Shown here in pieces: positions 17,774 to 25,748 of a DNA stretch of 64,000 nt. The notes beneath the pieces were generated by a model, which was not told the DNA's origin, searched no databases, and was given only the letters and a program-made list of their open reading frames with translations. Each line of letters opens with the position of its first letter. The stretch's first letter is position 1. A program made the translations under genes and the position numbers. Source of the DNA: Leeuwenhoekiella nanhaiensis (GTDB lineage Bacteria; Bacteroidota; Bacteroidia; Flavobacteriales; Flavobacteriaceae); NCBI RefSeq assembly GCF_002744755.1, contig NZ_KZ319287.1:772882-836881 (forward strand). The letters run 5' to 3'.

Positions 17774-18277
17774 ATGCAAATAGACGCCACAAATTGGAAA
17801 ATACTGCAAATCTTGCAGCGCAATGCGCGTATGTCTGTAAGTGCTATAAGCCGCGAAGTTGGAGTTACGTCACCGGCTGTTGCAGAACGCATTCGTAAAA
17901 TGGAGGATGCAGGGGTTTTAATTGGCTATAAAGCCGAAGTTTCGCACATAGGTTCGGGACATCAGCTTAAAGCCATCATTACCCTGCGCGCTTTTATGGG
18001 TAGGCTTAAACCCTTTTTAGAGAAAGTGCACGACTTTACAGAAGTGCTCAATTGTTATCGCATCACGGGTAACGAAAATATTTTTATGGAAGTGGTGCTT
18101 TTTGACCAGTTTCATCTGGAGGAATTTATAGACAAGCTCATCACGTATGGTGAGACCAAAACACATATTGTGTTATCTACCGTGATTGAAAATGCGCCCA
18201 TACGCACTCGCAGGGAAGATCGGGAAAAGCTGAAACTAAAGAGTGCTCAAATACCAAATCCCAAAGGCAATCAATAA
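17774..18277 (+). CDS. Lrp/AsnC family transcriptional regulator
   Basis: A 167-residue DNA-binding regulator. Residues 1-60 form the AsnC-type winged helix (DATNWKILQILQRNARMSVSAISREVGVTSPAVAERIRKMEDAGVLIGY). Residues 65-150 form the RAM ligand and oligomer domain (KAIITLRAFMGRLKPF, ITGNENIFMEVVLF). Length is typical. A perfect 23-bp palindrome sits just upstream and may be its autoregulatory site. The 3' end overlaps that of the convergent Nramp-related transporter by 42 bp, so the two transcripts are antisense there. The effector amino acid cannot be told from sequence. Confidence 0.93.
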   Translation: MQIDATNWKILQILQRNARMSVSAISREVGVTSPAVAERIRKMEDAGVLIGYKAEVSHIGSGHQLKAIITLRAFMGRLKPFLEKVHDFTEVLNCYRITGNENIFMEVVLFDQFHLEEFIDKLITYGETKTHIVLSTVIENAPIRTRREDREKLKLKSAQIPNPKGNQ

Positions 18278-19447
18278 GACAATACCTACCCAGCTGGCAA
18301 TTTTAAGTGCGGTACTGGGGCGATCATCTTCGGCGACATCTTCAGAATTCATTGCAAAAAAGTTTGCAATCGCAAAAAAGGGAGCGGTTAAAAATGAAAG
18401 AATGGTAGCAATCTCCACCAGTCTGCCCATTTCGCTGGTTAAAAAGAACAGAATACAAACGGTGCCGGAGATCAAAACGAGCATCCAGGCCGCATAACCC
18501 CGTTTTTGTGTTTTGCCTGTAAGCAACTCGAGGGTTTTATTCATCGCCCGGGGCGATGCGTCAAGCGTGGTCAGCGTAGTGCTGAACATGGTGGTAAGCG
18601 CTGCCAGGCCTATGATGTAAAACGCCCAATTGCCGAGACTGCTGGTATACATATCAATAAGCTGTTTGGCAAATGCTCCGCCGCTGGCGCTAAATGATTC
18701 GCCCGAATTGTTCATAATAAGGGCTCCAAGGCTTATAAAGCAGGCGCCAACAATAATGGTTCCCAAAAAACCGATATTGAAATCAAACACAGCCGATTTG
18801 CGGGTAATTTTACCTTCTTTGGCTTTCTCTAAAGACCAAAGCGAATGCCAGATCGAAATATCGAGCGGCGCAGGCATCCACCCCATAAAGGCGATTAAAA
18901 AAGCGATTCCAATAGTGTCTTTGGGGATGATTTGCTCGAAAGATACGGGCTGATGGGGTTCAAAACCCGCAATTAGAACCGCAGCCAGGGTACTTATCGT
19001 AAGTGTTATCACAATCACCTTCATCAGTTTGTCTAAAAAAGAATACCGGCCTACTAGTAGGATAGCCGCACAACAGGCGGTGACAATGAGAGACCAGGTG
19101 GTAATGCTCCAGTCCATCCCAAAAATATAGGTCGCAATACCTGCGGTCACAATGGTTACCGCCGTTTGAATGGTAAACATCGTAAGCAAATTGATGATGA
19201 AATAAAGCACTAATAACGGCTTACCCAGCTTAAGATAACCCTCAAGCAAACTGGTGCCGGTGGCAGCTGCGTAACGTGGGCCAAACTGAAAAAACGGATA
19301 TTTTATGAGGTGTATGAGTACCAAAGCCCATAACAGACCCAAACCATAGTCGGCACCGGCCCGGGTAGACTGTACCAAATGCGAGACGCCTATTGCCGCC
19401 CCGGCGAACAAAAGCCCGGGTCCCAGCTGCCTGAGCAGGTTTTTCAT
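18236..19447 (-). CDS. Nramp-family-related divalent cation transporter, non-canonical metal site
   Basis: A 403-residue membrane protein with about 11 helices. The N-terminal LGPGLLFAGAAIGVSHLVQSTRAG aligns with the Nramp TM1 region, but the metal-binding DPGN is replaced by GVSH (20-23). In the TM6 region the MPHN of Nramps reads MPAP (191-194), keeping Met and losing His. Both unwound half-helices thus lack ligands that define Mn/Fe transporters. Related Nramp proteins with changed sites are known (for example Mg-transporting NRMTs), so the substrate here is open. It is last in a minus-strand run after a GT2 enzyme and an ECF sigma factor (5-bp gap to the latter). Confidence 0.8.
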   Translation of the reverse strand: MKNLLRQLGPGLLFAGAAIGVSHLVQSTRAGADYGLGLLWALVLIHLIKYPFFQFGPRYAAATGTSLLEGYLKLGKPLLVLYFIINLLTMFTIQTAVTIVTAGIATYIFGMDWSITTWSLIVTACCAAILLVGRYSFLDKLMKVIVITLTISTLAAVLIAGFEPHQPVSFEQIIPKDTIGIAFLIAFMGWMPAPLDISIWHSLWSLEKAKEGKITRKSAVFDFNIGFLGTIIVGACFISLGALIMNNSGESFSASGGAFAKQLIDMYTSSLGNWAFYIIGLAALTTMFSTTLTTLDASPRAMNKTLELLTGKTQKRGYAAWMLVLISGTVCILFFLTSEMGRLVEIATILSFLTAPFFAIANFFAMNSEDVAEDDRPSTALKIASWVGIVLLIAFGIWYLSTL

Positions 19448-19452
19448 ACGTG

Positions 19453-20010
19453 TTATTGATTTTTCTTGATCGAGTCTGAAAGCAGACGTCTTGCCCGCAG
19501 GAGTTTTACCTTGACGTTGCCCAAAGGTTCGTCAAGTTTCTGCGCCATCTCCTTATAACTCATTTCCTGAAAATAGCGCAAATTGATCATTTCCTGATAA
19601 TGCGGTTTCAATTTTTTTATCAGGGTTTGCAATTCAGAGAGGTTTTGCTCGGTAATCAGCGCGTCTTCGGCGGTGGGGTTTTCATCAATTACTTTATTGA
19701 GCTGATTGTCTTTTTCGAGATGTCGCTGTCTGCTTTGTTCTTTTCGGAATAGATCAATCTGAAGATTTTTGGAAATGGTAATTAGCCAGGTTCCAAACTG
19801 ATAACTGCTGTTGTAGGTGTGCAGTTGATTAAAGGCTTTTGAAAACGTCTGAATAGTAATTTCTTCGGCTTTAAATTCGTCCTGAGTACGCGCCAGCTGA
19901 AAGTTGTAAACCAGATTCCAATGCGAGTTAAGCAGGTAGTTGTAGGCTGCCTGATTTCCGCATTGTGCTTCCGTGATTTTTTGATCTAAAAGAGGTTTAT
20001 TCAATTCCAA
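19453..20010 (-). CDS. ECF-type RNA polymerase sigma factor
   Basis: A 185-residue sigma-70 family protein with region 2 (LLNSHWNLVYNFQLARTQDEFKAEEITIQTFSKAF, then GTWLITISKNLQIDLFRK) and region 4 (LKPHYQEMINLRYFQEMSYKEMAQKLDEPLGNVKVKLLRARRLL), and no region 3. It should direct RNA polymerase to a small regulon. No anti-sigma gene, FecR or TonB-dependent partner is next to it. Instead its start overlaps the end of the glycosyltransferase by 10 bp, and the Nramp-like gene follows after 5 bp, which is unusual company for an ECF factor. The start ATG at 20010 precedes MELNKPLLDQKITEAQ. Confidence 0.92.
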   Translation of the reverse strand: MELNKPLLDQKITEAQCGNQAAYNYLLNSHWNLVYNFQLARTQDEFKAEEITIQTFSKAFNQLHTYNSSYQFGTWLITISKNLQIDLFRKEQSRQRHLEKDNQLNKVIDENPTAEDALITEQNLSELQTLIKKLKPHYQEMINLRYFQEMSYKEMAQKLDEPLGNVKVKLLRARRLLSDSIKKNQ

Positions 20011-21110
20011 CGTTGGGGTTTTACTACAATATTACTTATAAAAATAAGCATTTGCACGCTTATCATAAAAGGCTCAAGAATAAGTGTATACAAAGCTAAA
20101 TTTCGTTCTTTGAGTCGGATGCTGACTTTAACTATTACACGCAATACCAAAAGCTCCCTGAAAATTAACAAAACAGGCAGGACAATAGACCCATACCCTA
20201 CAGTTAATGACGCTATTGCCAGAGAGTAAAATGCCAATTGCGAGATATAAAATAAGCCCAACTGCAGCTGGTGCTTCGGTTTATACAGATGCGAAACACC
20301 AATGTGCCTTCGCTTTTGAATAAACCAGGATTTCCAGCTTTTTTCGGGTTCAGAACGCGTAAATGCATCGGGGTTTAAACAAATGGCAACGTTCTCCCGT
20401 GTGGCATTTTGGTTTACGAACAAATCGTCGTCCCCGGCCTTGTGGTGCAGGTGTTTTTTAAAACCTTCTGCCCGGTTAAAGAGTTTTTTGGTGTATGCCA
20501 GATTGCGCCCCACGCCCATATAGGCATTTTTTGCTTTCGCGTAAGCGAAATATTGCATCGCCGTAAAAAGGGTTTCAAACCGAATCAGGGTATTGAGCAC
20601 AGACCTTTTGTACGTTTTGTAGCCACCATATCCCAAAACGATCTGCTTTTTCTTGGTAAATTTTTCAGTCATTAAGCCTAGCCAGTCTGGGGAAGCGGGG
20701 ATGCAATCGGCATCTATAAGCAGTAGCTTGTCGTATTGCGCTTTATGCACAGCTTGGGTGATTCCGGCTTTTTTGCCGTGTGTTGACTGAAGATTGATAA
20801 TCTCAATATTCGGCTTTCGCAAAGCGAAAGCATTCAGGATATCAAGGCTGTGGTCTGTACTGTGGTCGTTGACGAAAATGATTTCAAATACCGGATAATT
20901 CTGCTTGACAAGAGACTCCAACAGCGCCGGAAGATTTGGTGCCTCATTTTTAACGCAGCTAATTATACTTACGCCGGAATCAGATTTAGAAATCTTAGTT
21001 TTTGATTCCTTAGAAAAAATCCAAAAACGGGAAAAATAAAGGTAATACGCGCAATTGAGTAATGTGAAACCTGCCAAAAGCAGAACCAGCACATCGGGCA
21101 GCGCGCTCAA
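20001..21110 (-). CDS. Membrane-bound family 2 glycosyltransferase
   Basis: A 369-residue processive-type GT2 enzyme. It has an N-terminal membrane segment (5-25) and a GT-A domain with VSIISCVKNEAPNLPALLESL, VNDHSTDHS, the metal-binding DAD at 133-135 and GDDD at 226-229. A QKRRH motif at 265-269 resembles the QxxRW of processive transferases, and two or three C-terminal membrane segments follow. It probably transfers a sugar from a nucleotide donor to a lipid or polysaccharide acceptor at the inner membrane; the substrate is unknown. The start appears to be TTG at 21110. Two short palindromes of the TTTCGC...GCGAAA type lie inside the coding sequence (about 20536-20552 and 20813-20832), encoding FAYAKAK and NAFALRK. 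Confidence 0.88.
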   Translation of the reverse strand: MSALPDVLVLLLAGFTLLNCAYYLYFSRFWIFSKESKTKISKSDSGVSIISCVKNEAPNLPALLESLVKQNYPVFEIIFVNDHSTDHSLDILNAFALRKPNIEIINLQSTHGKKAGITQAVHKAQYDKLLLIDADCIPASPDWLGLMTEKFTKKKQIVLGYGGYKTYKRSVLNTLIRFETLFTAMQYFAYAKAKNAYMGVGRNLAYTKKLFNRAEGFKKHLHHKAGDDDLFVNQNATRENVAICLNPDAFTRSEPEKSWKSWFIQKRRHIGVSHLYKPKHQLQLGLFYISQLAFYSLAIASLTVGYGSIVLPVLLIFRELLVLRVIVKVSIRLKERNLALYTLILEPFMISVQMLIFISNIVVKPQRWN

Positions 21111-21122
21111 AAGAAGCTCTTG

Positions 21123-21323
21123 TTAAGCTTTTGGAGTGGAGCAATCTCCAATCTCATCAGGCATTTTACCACACATACCGCAGGCTTCGCCTGATTTGTT
21201 CAAATACGGATTTTGACTTGCGCAGGTGCCTGCAAACTTCCCGTCCTTTTTTGCCCAGATTTTTATAGCAATCCCGGCAAAAGCAAGACCTAGTAGTACA
21301 AGTGTGATTAGTAGAAGTTTCAT
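21123..21323 (-). CDS. Small Cys-rich single-pass membrane protein
   Basis: 66 residues from the ATG at 21323. A hydrophobic N-terminal segment (MKLLLITLVLLGLAFAGIAI) is followed by a short periplasmic-side tail with five cysteines: GTCASQNPYLN, then GEACGMCGKMPDEIGDC. The CxxC and flanking Cys suggest metal binding or disulfides. An upstream in-frame ATG at 21368 would place polar residues before the membrane segment and is unlikely. It lies between murB and the glycosyltransferase (12-bp gap to the latter) on the same strand. Such proteins are usually annotated only as membrane or secreted protein; function unknown. Confidence 0.75.
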   Translation of the reverse strand: MKLLLITLVLLGLAFAGIAIKIWAKKDGKFAGTCASQNPYLNKSGEACGMCGKMPDEIGDCSTPKA

Positions 21324-21411
21324 ACTGTAAAATTTGATGCAAAGATACGAACTGAAGTGCTGAAGCACAAAGAATACGCTGTTAAGCTGTTCGTTAAAAT
21401 AGCGGTAAAAC

Positions 21412-22428
21412 TTATTCGATGATGTTTACTTCGGGATCTATGGTAATACCAAACTGCTGCTGCACCTGTTCTTTAACTTTAAGCGCCAGTTCCCAGATTT
21501 CGGCGCCCGTAGCATTACCGTAGTTAACCAAAACCAGCGCCTGATTTTTGTGTACTCCTGCGTCGCCAAAGCGTTTTCCCTTAAAGCCGGCCTGCTCTAT
21601 AAGCCAGCCTGCCGGTACTTTTACGGTTGTTTTCGATACGGGATAATGTGGCATTTGTGGGAATTTTTCTTGTAAATTTTCAAATTGTTCCCTCGAAATA
21701 ATAGGATTCTTAAAAAAGCTTCCGCTATTACCCAGTTCCTTAGGGTCAGGTAGTTTTGACGAGCGAATGGCGATCACGGCATCTGCGATATCTGCGATTC
21801 CCGGATTTTCGATTCCTTTTGCTTCCAGCGTTTCCTGAATGGCGCCGTATTCGGTATGAAGCTTGTGATTGGCCTTGGTCAACTTAAACGTCACCGAGGT
21901 AATCACAAAACGATCTTTCAGTTCATTTTTAAACACCGATTCGCGGTACCCGAAATTACATTCAGCTAGCGAAAAGCTGCGTTCTTCAAGATTTTTTCGG
22001 TCTATAGCTGTGCATTTATAAAAGACATCTTTAAGCTCAACCCCGTATGCACCTATGTTTTGCACGGGTGCGGTACCGGTATTGCCGGGAATAAGCGCCA
22101 TATTTTCAACACCGCCATAGCCGTGCTCCACGCAGTACATCACAAATTGATGCCAGTTTTCACCCGCAGCAACCTGAACCCAAACCTCTTCTTCGGTTTC
22201 TTTAACAAGCTCAATTCCCTTAAGGGCCACGTGAACCACCAGACCGTCTATATCTTTTTTAAGCAGCATATTGCTTCCGCCTCCTAAGATAAAAGGATCC
22301 GGGTAATCAGAATGACTTAGGGCTTCCTTGAGCTCTTCTTTAGAAGTTACCGCAATAAAAGCTTCCGCCTTTGCGGGGATGCCAAAGGTATTGTGTTCTT
22401 TTAGTGAAAACTGATGCTGTAGGTTCAT
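21412..22428 (-). CDS. murB: UDP-N-acetylenolpyruvoylglucosamine reductase
   Basis: FAD and NADPH-dependent enzyme forming UDP-MurNAc, the second committed step of peptidoglycan synthesis, in the cytosol. Type I enzyme of 338 residues. FAD-binding GGGSNMLL is at 49-56, GNTGTAPVQNIGAYGVE at 115-131, the Tyr-Arg pair of YRES at 161-164, and the proton-donor Ser237 in GNSGSFFKNP. Its ATG overlaps the stop of the upstream aminotransferase by one base (TAATG), implying translational coupling. Confidence 0.97.
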   Translation of the reverse strand: MNLQHQFSLKEHNTFGIPAKAEAFIAVTSKEELKEALSHSDYPDPFILGGGSNMLLKKDIDGLVVHVALKGIELVKETEEEVWVQVAAGENWHQFVMYCVEHGYGGVENMALIPGNTGTAPVQNIGAYGVELKDVFYKCTAIDRKNLEERSFSLAECNFGYRESVFKNELKDRFVITSVTFKLTKANHKLHTEYGAIQETLEAKGIENPGIADIADAVIAIRSSKLPDPKELGNSGSFFKNPIISREQFENLQEKFPQMPHYPVSKTTVKVPAGWLIEQAGFKGKRFGDAGVHKNQALVLVNYGNATGAEIWELALKVKEQVQQQFGITIDPEVNIIE

Positions 22429-23618
22429 TAATCTTTATACAGACTAAGGGCTTCCTTCAATAAGGCAACAGCTTCGATTAGGTCTTCCTTTTTCAATACA
22501 TAAGCGATACGTACCTGATTAAGGCCTTCGCCGGGTGTCGAGTAAAAACCGGCTGCAGGAGCAACCATTACTGTTTTTTTATTGTGTTCAAAAGATTCCA
22601 GTAACCACTGCGCAAAATCATCTGAATTTTTAACCGGTAATTCGGCAATACAGTAAAAAGCACCTTTAGGCTTTGCAACGCGCACTCCCGGAATAGCCTC
22701 AAGACCGGCAACAAGCGTATCTCTGCGGTCTACATATTCTGAAATAACCTCGTCAAAGTAGGATTGTGGCGTATCTAAAGCGGCTTCACTGGCGATCTGG
22801 GCAAGTGTTGGCGGACTCAAACGCGCCTGTGCAAATTTCATCGCAGTAGCCATGAACGCTTTATTACGGCTCACCAGGCAGCCTATACGGGCACCACACA
22901 TCGAAAACCGCTTGGAAACCGAATCAATCATGATCGTGTGTTGATCAATTTCGCGCTGGTTTAATACCGAATTGTGCTGCAAACCGTCATAGGCAAACTC
23001 GCGATATACTTCGTCTGCAATCAGAAAAAGATCATGTTTTTTTACCAGTTCAGAAAGTTGGTCAAGTTCTTCTTTGCTGTACAGGTAGCCGGTAGGATTG
23101 CCGGGATTACAAATCACGATCGCCTTGGTTTTTGGTGTGATTTGCTTTTCAAATTCAGAAATTGGAGGCAGGGCAAATCCGCTTTCAAAAGAAGAAATCA
23201 CCGGTTTTACCGTTACGCCCGAAGCCGTGGCAAAGCCATTATAGTTTGCGTAAAAAGGTTCGGGGATGATGATCTCATCTCCGAGATCTGTAATGGTTCC
23301 CATTGCAAAAAGCAAAGCTTCAGAACCACCGGTAGATACGATGATGTCATTTGCAGTGATCTCAATGCCCTGCTTGCCATAATATGCGGCAAGTTTTTCG
23401 CGATAGCTCAAAAAGCCTGCAGAATGGCTGTAAGACAACACTTCGATATCTGCATTTTTTACAGCGTCAAGGGCGTGCTTTGGTGTCTTAATATCGGGCT
23501 GGCCAATGTTGAGTTGGTGTATCTGAATGCCTCTGGCTTCGGCAGCTTCAGCATAAGGTACCAGTTTACGTATAGGCGATTGAGGCATATCCTGCCCCTT
23601 TTGAGATAACTGTGGCAT
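22428..23618 (-). CDS. PLP-dependent class I/II aminotransferase
   Basis: A 396-residue fold-type I aminotransferase of the AspC/AlaA-like group. The PLP Schiff-base Lys is Lys236 in DSVSKRFSMCGARIG. The substrate loop NPGNPTG is at 171-177, ADEVYREF at 201-208 and the C-terminal Arg region in QVRIAYVL. The N-terminal LNIGQPDIKTP (36-46) is family-typical. Which amino and keto acids it uses cannot be said. It is coupled to murB by a one-base stop/start overlap and heads a same-strand run that continues to the Nramp-like gene. Confidence 0.9.
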   Translation of the reverse strand: MPQLSQKGQDMPQSPIRKLVPYAEAAEARGIQIHQLNIGQPDIKTPKHALDAVKNADIEVLSYSHSAGFLSYREKLAAYYGKQGIEITANDIIVSTGGSEALLFAMGTITDLGDEIIIPEPFYANYNGFATASGVTVKPVISSFESGFALPPISEFEKQITPKTKAIVICNPGNPTGYLYSKEELDQLSELVKKHDLFLIADEVYREFAYDGLQHNSVLNQREIDQHTIMIDSVSKRFSMCGARIGCLVSRNKAFMATAMKFAQARLSPPTLAQIASEAALDTPQSYFDEVISEYVDRRDTLVAGLEAIPGVRVAKPKGAFYCIAELPVKNSDDFAQWLLESFEHNKKTVMVAPAAGFYSTPGEGLNQVRIAYVLKKEDLIEAVALLKEALSLYKD

Positions 23619-23728
23619 GTTCTTTTTCTTTAGGCTGCAAATTTGCGAATTATAAACGAGAAAATAATTTCAAACAGGAGCTTAAAATTTTCCTATAAAA
23701 ATAGTAAATTCATACAAAAGAGCGTGTT

Positions 23729-25102
23729 ATGGTGAGGTTTGTCTATTTTTTAGCTGTATTGTTTACATTTTTAACAGGAAAAGAGGCGTTAGGGCAGGGA
23801 ACTTTTCAATTGCCTGAAGGGGAGAAGCGCTTAAAAATAAAGGCAGGTGTTGTCAATAATCTGGTTATTATACCCATTACGGTAAATGGTGTAGAACTTT
23901 CTTTTCTTTTAGATACCGGCGTGCGTTCTACAATTTTGTTTGGGATTGATTCTGATGAGGATCTCAAACTAAATAATAAATCTACTGTCTGGCTCACTGG
24001 CGCAGGCGATGGCGAACCCACAGAAGCCATAAAATCTACCCACAACATTATTAGCGTTGGTGAGTCTACTGCAATTGACCAGATTGTTTATTACATCCCT
24101 GATGGAGAGACTAATTTTTCGCCCAGACTGGGATTTGCTGTTCACGGAATTATAGGCTACGAACTCTTTAAGGACTTTGTTGTTGAGGTTGATTATCAGC
24201 GGGAATATGTGAAATTGCACGATCCAGACTATTTTAAATCTTCAAGATATGGTTCTGACTCTGCTGTTGCCTTAGATATGATAGGAGGTAAGCCTTACAT
24301 AGATCTTAAAATTTTGGGCGAAAATGATGCAGCGATTGCTTCCAAACTCTTACTGGACTCCGGAAGCGGCGATGCCTTATGGCTTTTTGAAAATGAGGAG
24401 AAAGGGATTCAGGTCTCTGAAAACTCATTCAAAGATCATCTGGGTTTAGGTCTAAGTGGTGAAGTTACCGGTTATCGCGCCCGTTTACCCCGGCTTGAAT
24501 TGGGAAGTTATACGCTGAACGAAGTCAATGTCGCTTACCCCGATACCACTTCCTTAAATTATTTACGCGGCGTAAATTTTAGAAACGGAAGCCTGGGTTC
24601 AGAGATTTTGAAACGCTTTAAGGTGGTATTGGATTATCAAAATGAGCTGATGTACTTACGTAAGAATAGGTATTTTGATGAGCCTTTTAGATATGATCGT
24701 AGCGGTCTGGTTGTACAGCATACCGGTTTTGAGCTTGTGGCTCATTTGGATTATCGCATTTCTAAAGAGCAGAACATGACCGAAGCTTCGAAAGGGGCCT
24801 GGAGTAGTGGTGGGTCTAGAAGCAGTATATTTCTGGAAACCAATATGGTTCAGTTTCCGCAGTTTAAATTAAAACCGAATTACGAAATTGCTGCCATTCG
24901 CGAAGATTCTCCCGGGGCAGAAGCGGGTTTAAGTGTGGGGGATAAGCTCATCAAAGTAAACGGAAGGGCAGTCGCTAATCTTAAGCTTGAAGAAATTACC
25001 CGATATTTTTACCGGAATGAAGGTTCGGTCTTAAAACTTCAGGTAGACCGAAACGGGATGGTTTTTAATTGTAAAATCAGACTAAGAAAGATGCTGGACT
25101 AA
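23729..25102 (+). CDS. Secreted retropepsin-like aspartyl protease with PDZ domain
   Basis: A 457-residue exported protein with signal peptide (1-22, cleaved after a GQ-like site). It has two retroviral-type aspartyl protease lobes: the first Asp motif LLDTGVRST (DTG 62-64) and the second LLLDSGSGDALW (DSG 210-212). A C-terminal PDZ domain (about 375-457; IREDSPGAEAGLSVGDKLIKVNGR) follows. Having both lobes in one chain lets it work as a pseudo-dimer. It probably acts in the periplasm or outer envelope; the substrate is unknown. Single gene, divergent from the aminotransferase, ending at a bidirectional terminator. Confidence 0.88.
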   Translation: MVRFVYFLAVLFTFLTGKEALGQGTFQLPEGEKRLKIKAGVVNNLVIIPITVNGVELSFLLDTGVRSTILFGIDSDEDLKLNNKSTVWLTGAGDGEPTEAIKSTHNIISVGESTAIDQIVYYIPDGETNFSPRLGFAVHGIIGYELFKDFVVEVDYQREYVKLHDPDYFKSSRYGSDSAVALDMIGGKPYIDLKILGENDAAIASKLLLDSGSGDALWLFENEEKGIQVSENSFKDHLGLGLSGEVTGYRARLPRLELGSYTLNEVNVAYPDTTSLNYLRGVNFRNGSLGSEILKRFKVVLDYQNELMYLRKNRYFDEPFRYDRSGLVVQHTGFELVAHLDYRISKEQNMTEASKGAWSSGGSRSSIFLETNMVQFPQFKLKPNYEIAAIREDSPGAEAGLSVGDKLIKVNGRAVANLKLEEITRYFYRNEGSVLKLQVDRNGMVFNCKIRLRKMLD

Positions 25103-25108
25103 ATAAAA

Positions 25109-25131
25109 AAAGCGGCTCATTGAGCCGCTTT
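25109..25131. terminator. Bidirectional terminator
   Basis: Perfect 11-bp inverted repeat AAAGCGGCTCA/TGAGCCGCTTT around one base, between convergent genes (aspartyl protease and DUF1573). Confidence 0.85.
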
Positions 25132-25152
25132 AGCATATTAAATAGGTGATTC

Positions 25153-25539
25153 CTAATTATCTGCCGGAAGCAGGTTCCCTTTAATTTTAAGGGTGTAGGG
25201 TTCTGCGGAAGCATTAGTGTAAACGGTTATCGTTTTGCGGATAGGTCCCGCTGCACGATTCGTATCATACTTTACTTTAATCACTCCGCTTTCTCCTGGT
25301 GCTATCGGGTCTTTTGGAGGACTTGGTACTGTACAGCCACAGGTGGAATAGGCTTTTGAAATAACCAAGGGTGCATCTCCCGTGTTGGTAAACTTAAACT
25401 CGCGTTCACCATCTGCGCCGTGCGCGACATCACCATAATCAATAACATCTGTTTCAAATGTGATGGCTGCTTTTTTCTCCTGAGCCTGAAGGCCTAATGT
25501 CATCAAACCAACGGCAAGTAGTAAAACAATTTTTTTCAT
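25153..25539 (-). CDS. DUF1573 secreted protein
   Basis: A 128-residue exported protein with signal peptide MKKIVLLLAVGLMTLGLQAQ and a single Ig-like DUF1573 domain. The domain is recognised by IDYGDVAHGADGEREFKFTNTGDAPLVISKA, the Cys pair of YSTCGCTVPSPP, and the GESGVIKVKYDT strand. DUF1573 is abundant in Bacteroidota and its function is not known. Divergent from valS. Confidence 0.9.
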   Translation of the reverse strand: MKKIVLLLAVGLMTLGLQAQEKKAAITFETDVIDYGDVAHGADGEREFKFTNTGDAPLVISKAYSTCGCTVPSPPKDPIAPGESGVIKVKYDTNRAAGPIRKTITVYTNASAEPYTLKIKGNLLPADN

Positions 25540-25712
25540 AATTCTAAGTGTTATTAGAGTCTAAAATTAAACTTAATCTGTGGTCTTTGCAAAGAGTTGC
25601 CTCTTTTTCATACTGAATTGAAACCTTTAAAACCTTCAACTCCCTCATAAACCGGCTCAGAATAAGTCTTTTTTTAATGCTCTCGTTCTTTTAAAAATAC
25701 TTTGTATATGAG

Positions 25713-25720
25713 TATTTTTG
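25713..25720 (+). promoter_or_regulatory. -7 element of valS
   Basis: TATTTTTG matches TAnnTTTG and lies 28 bp before the valS ATG. The -33 position has no clear TTG. Confidence 0.5.
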
Positions 25721-25748
25721 CCCACTTAAAGACAAAAATCAGACCAAG

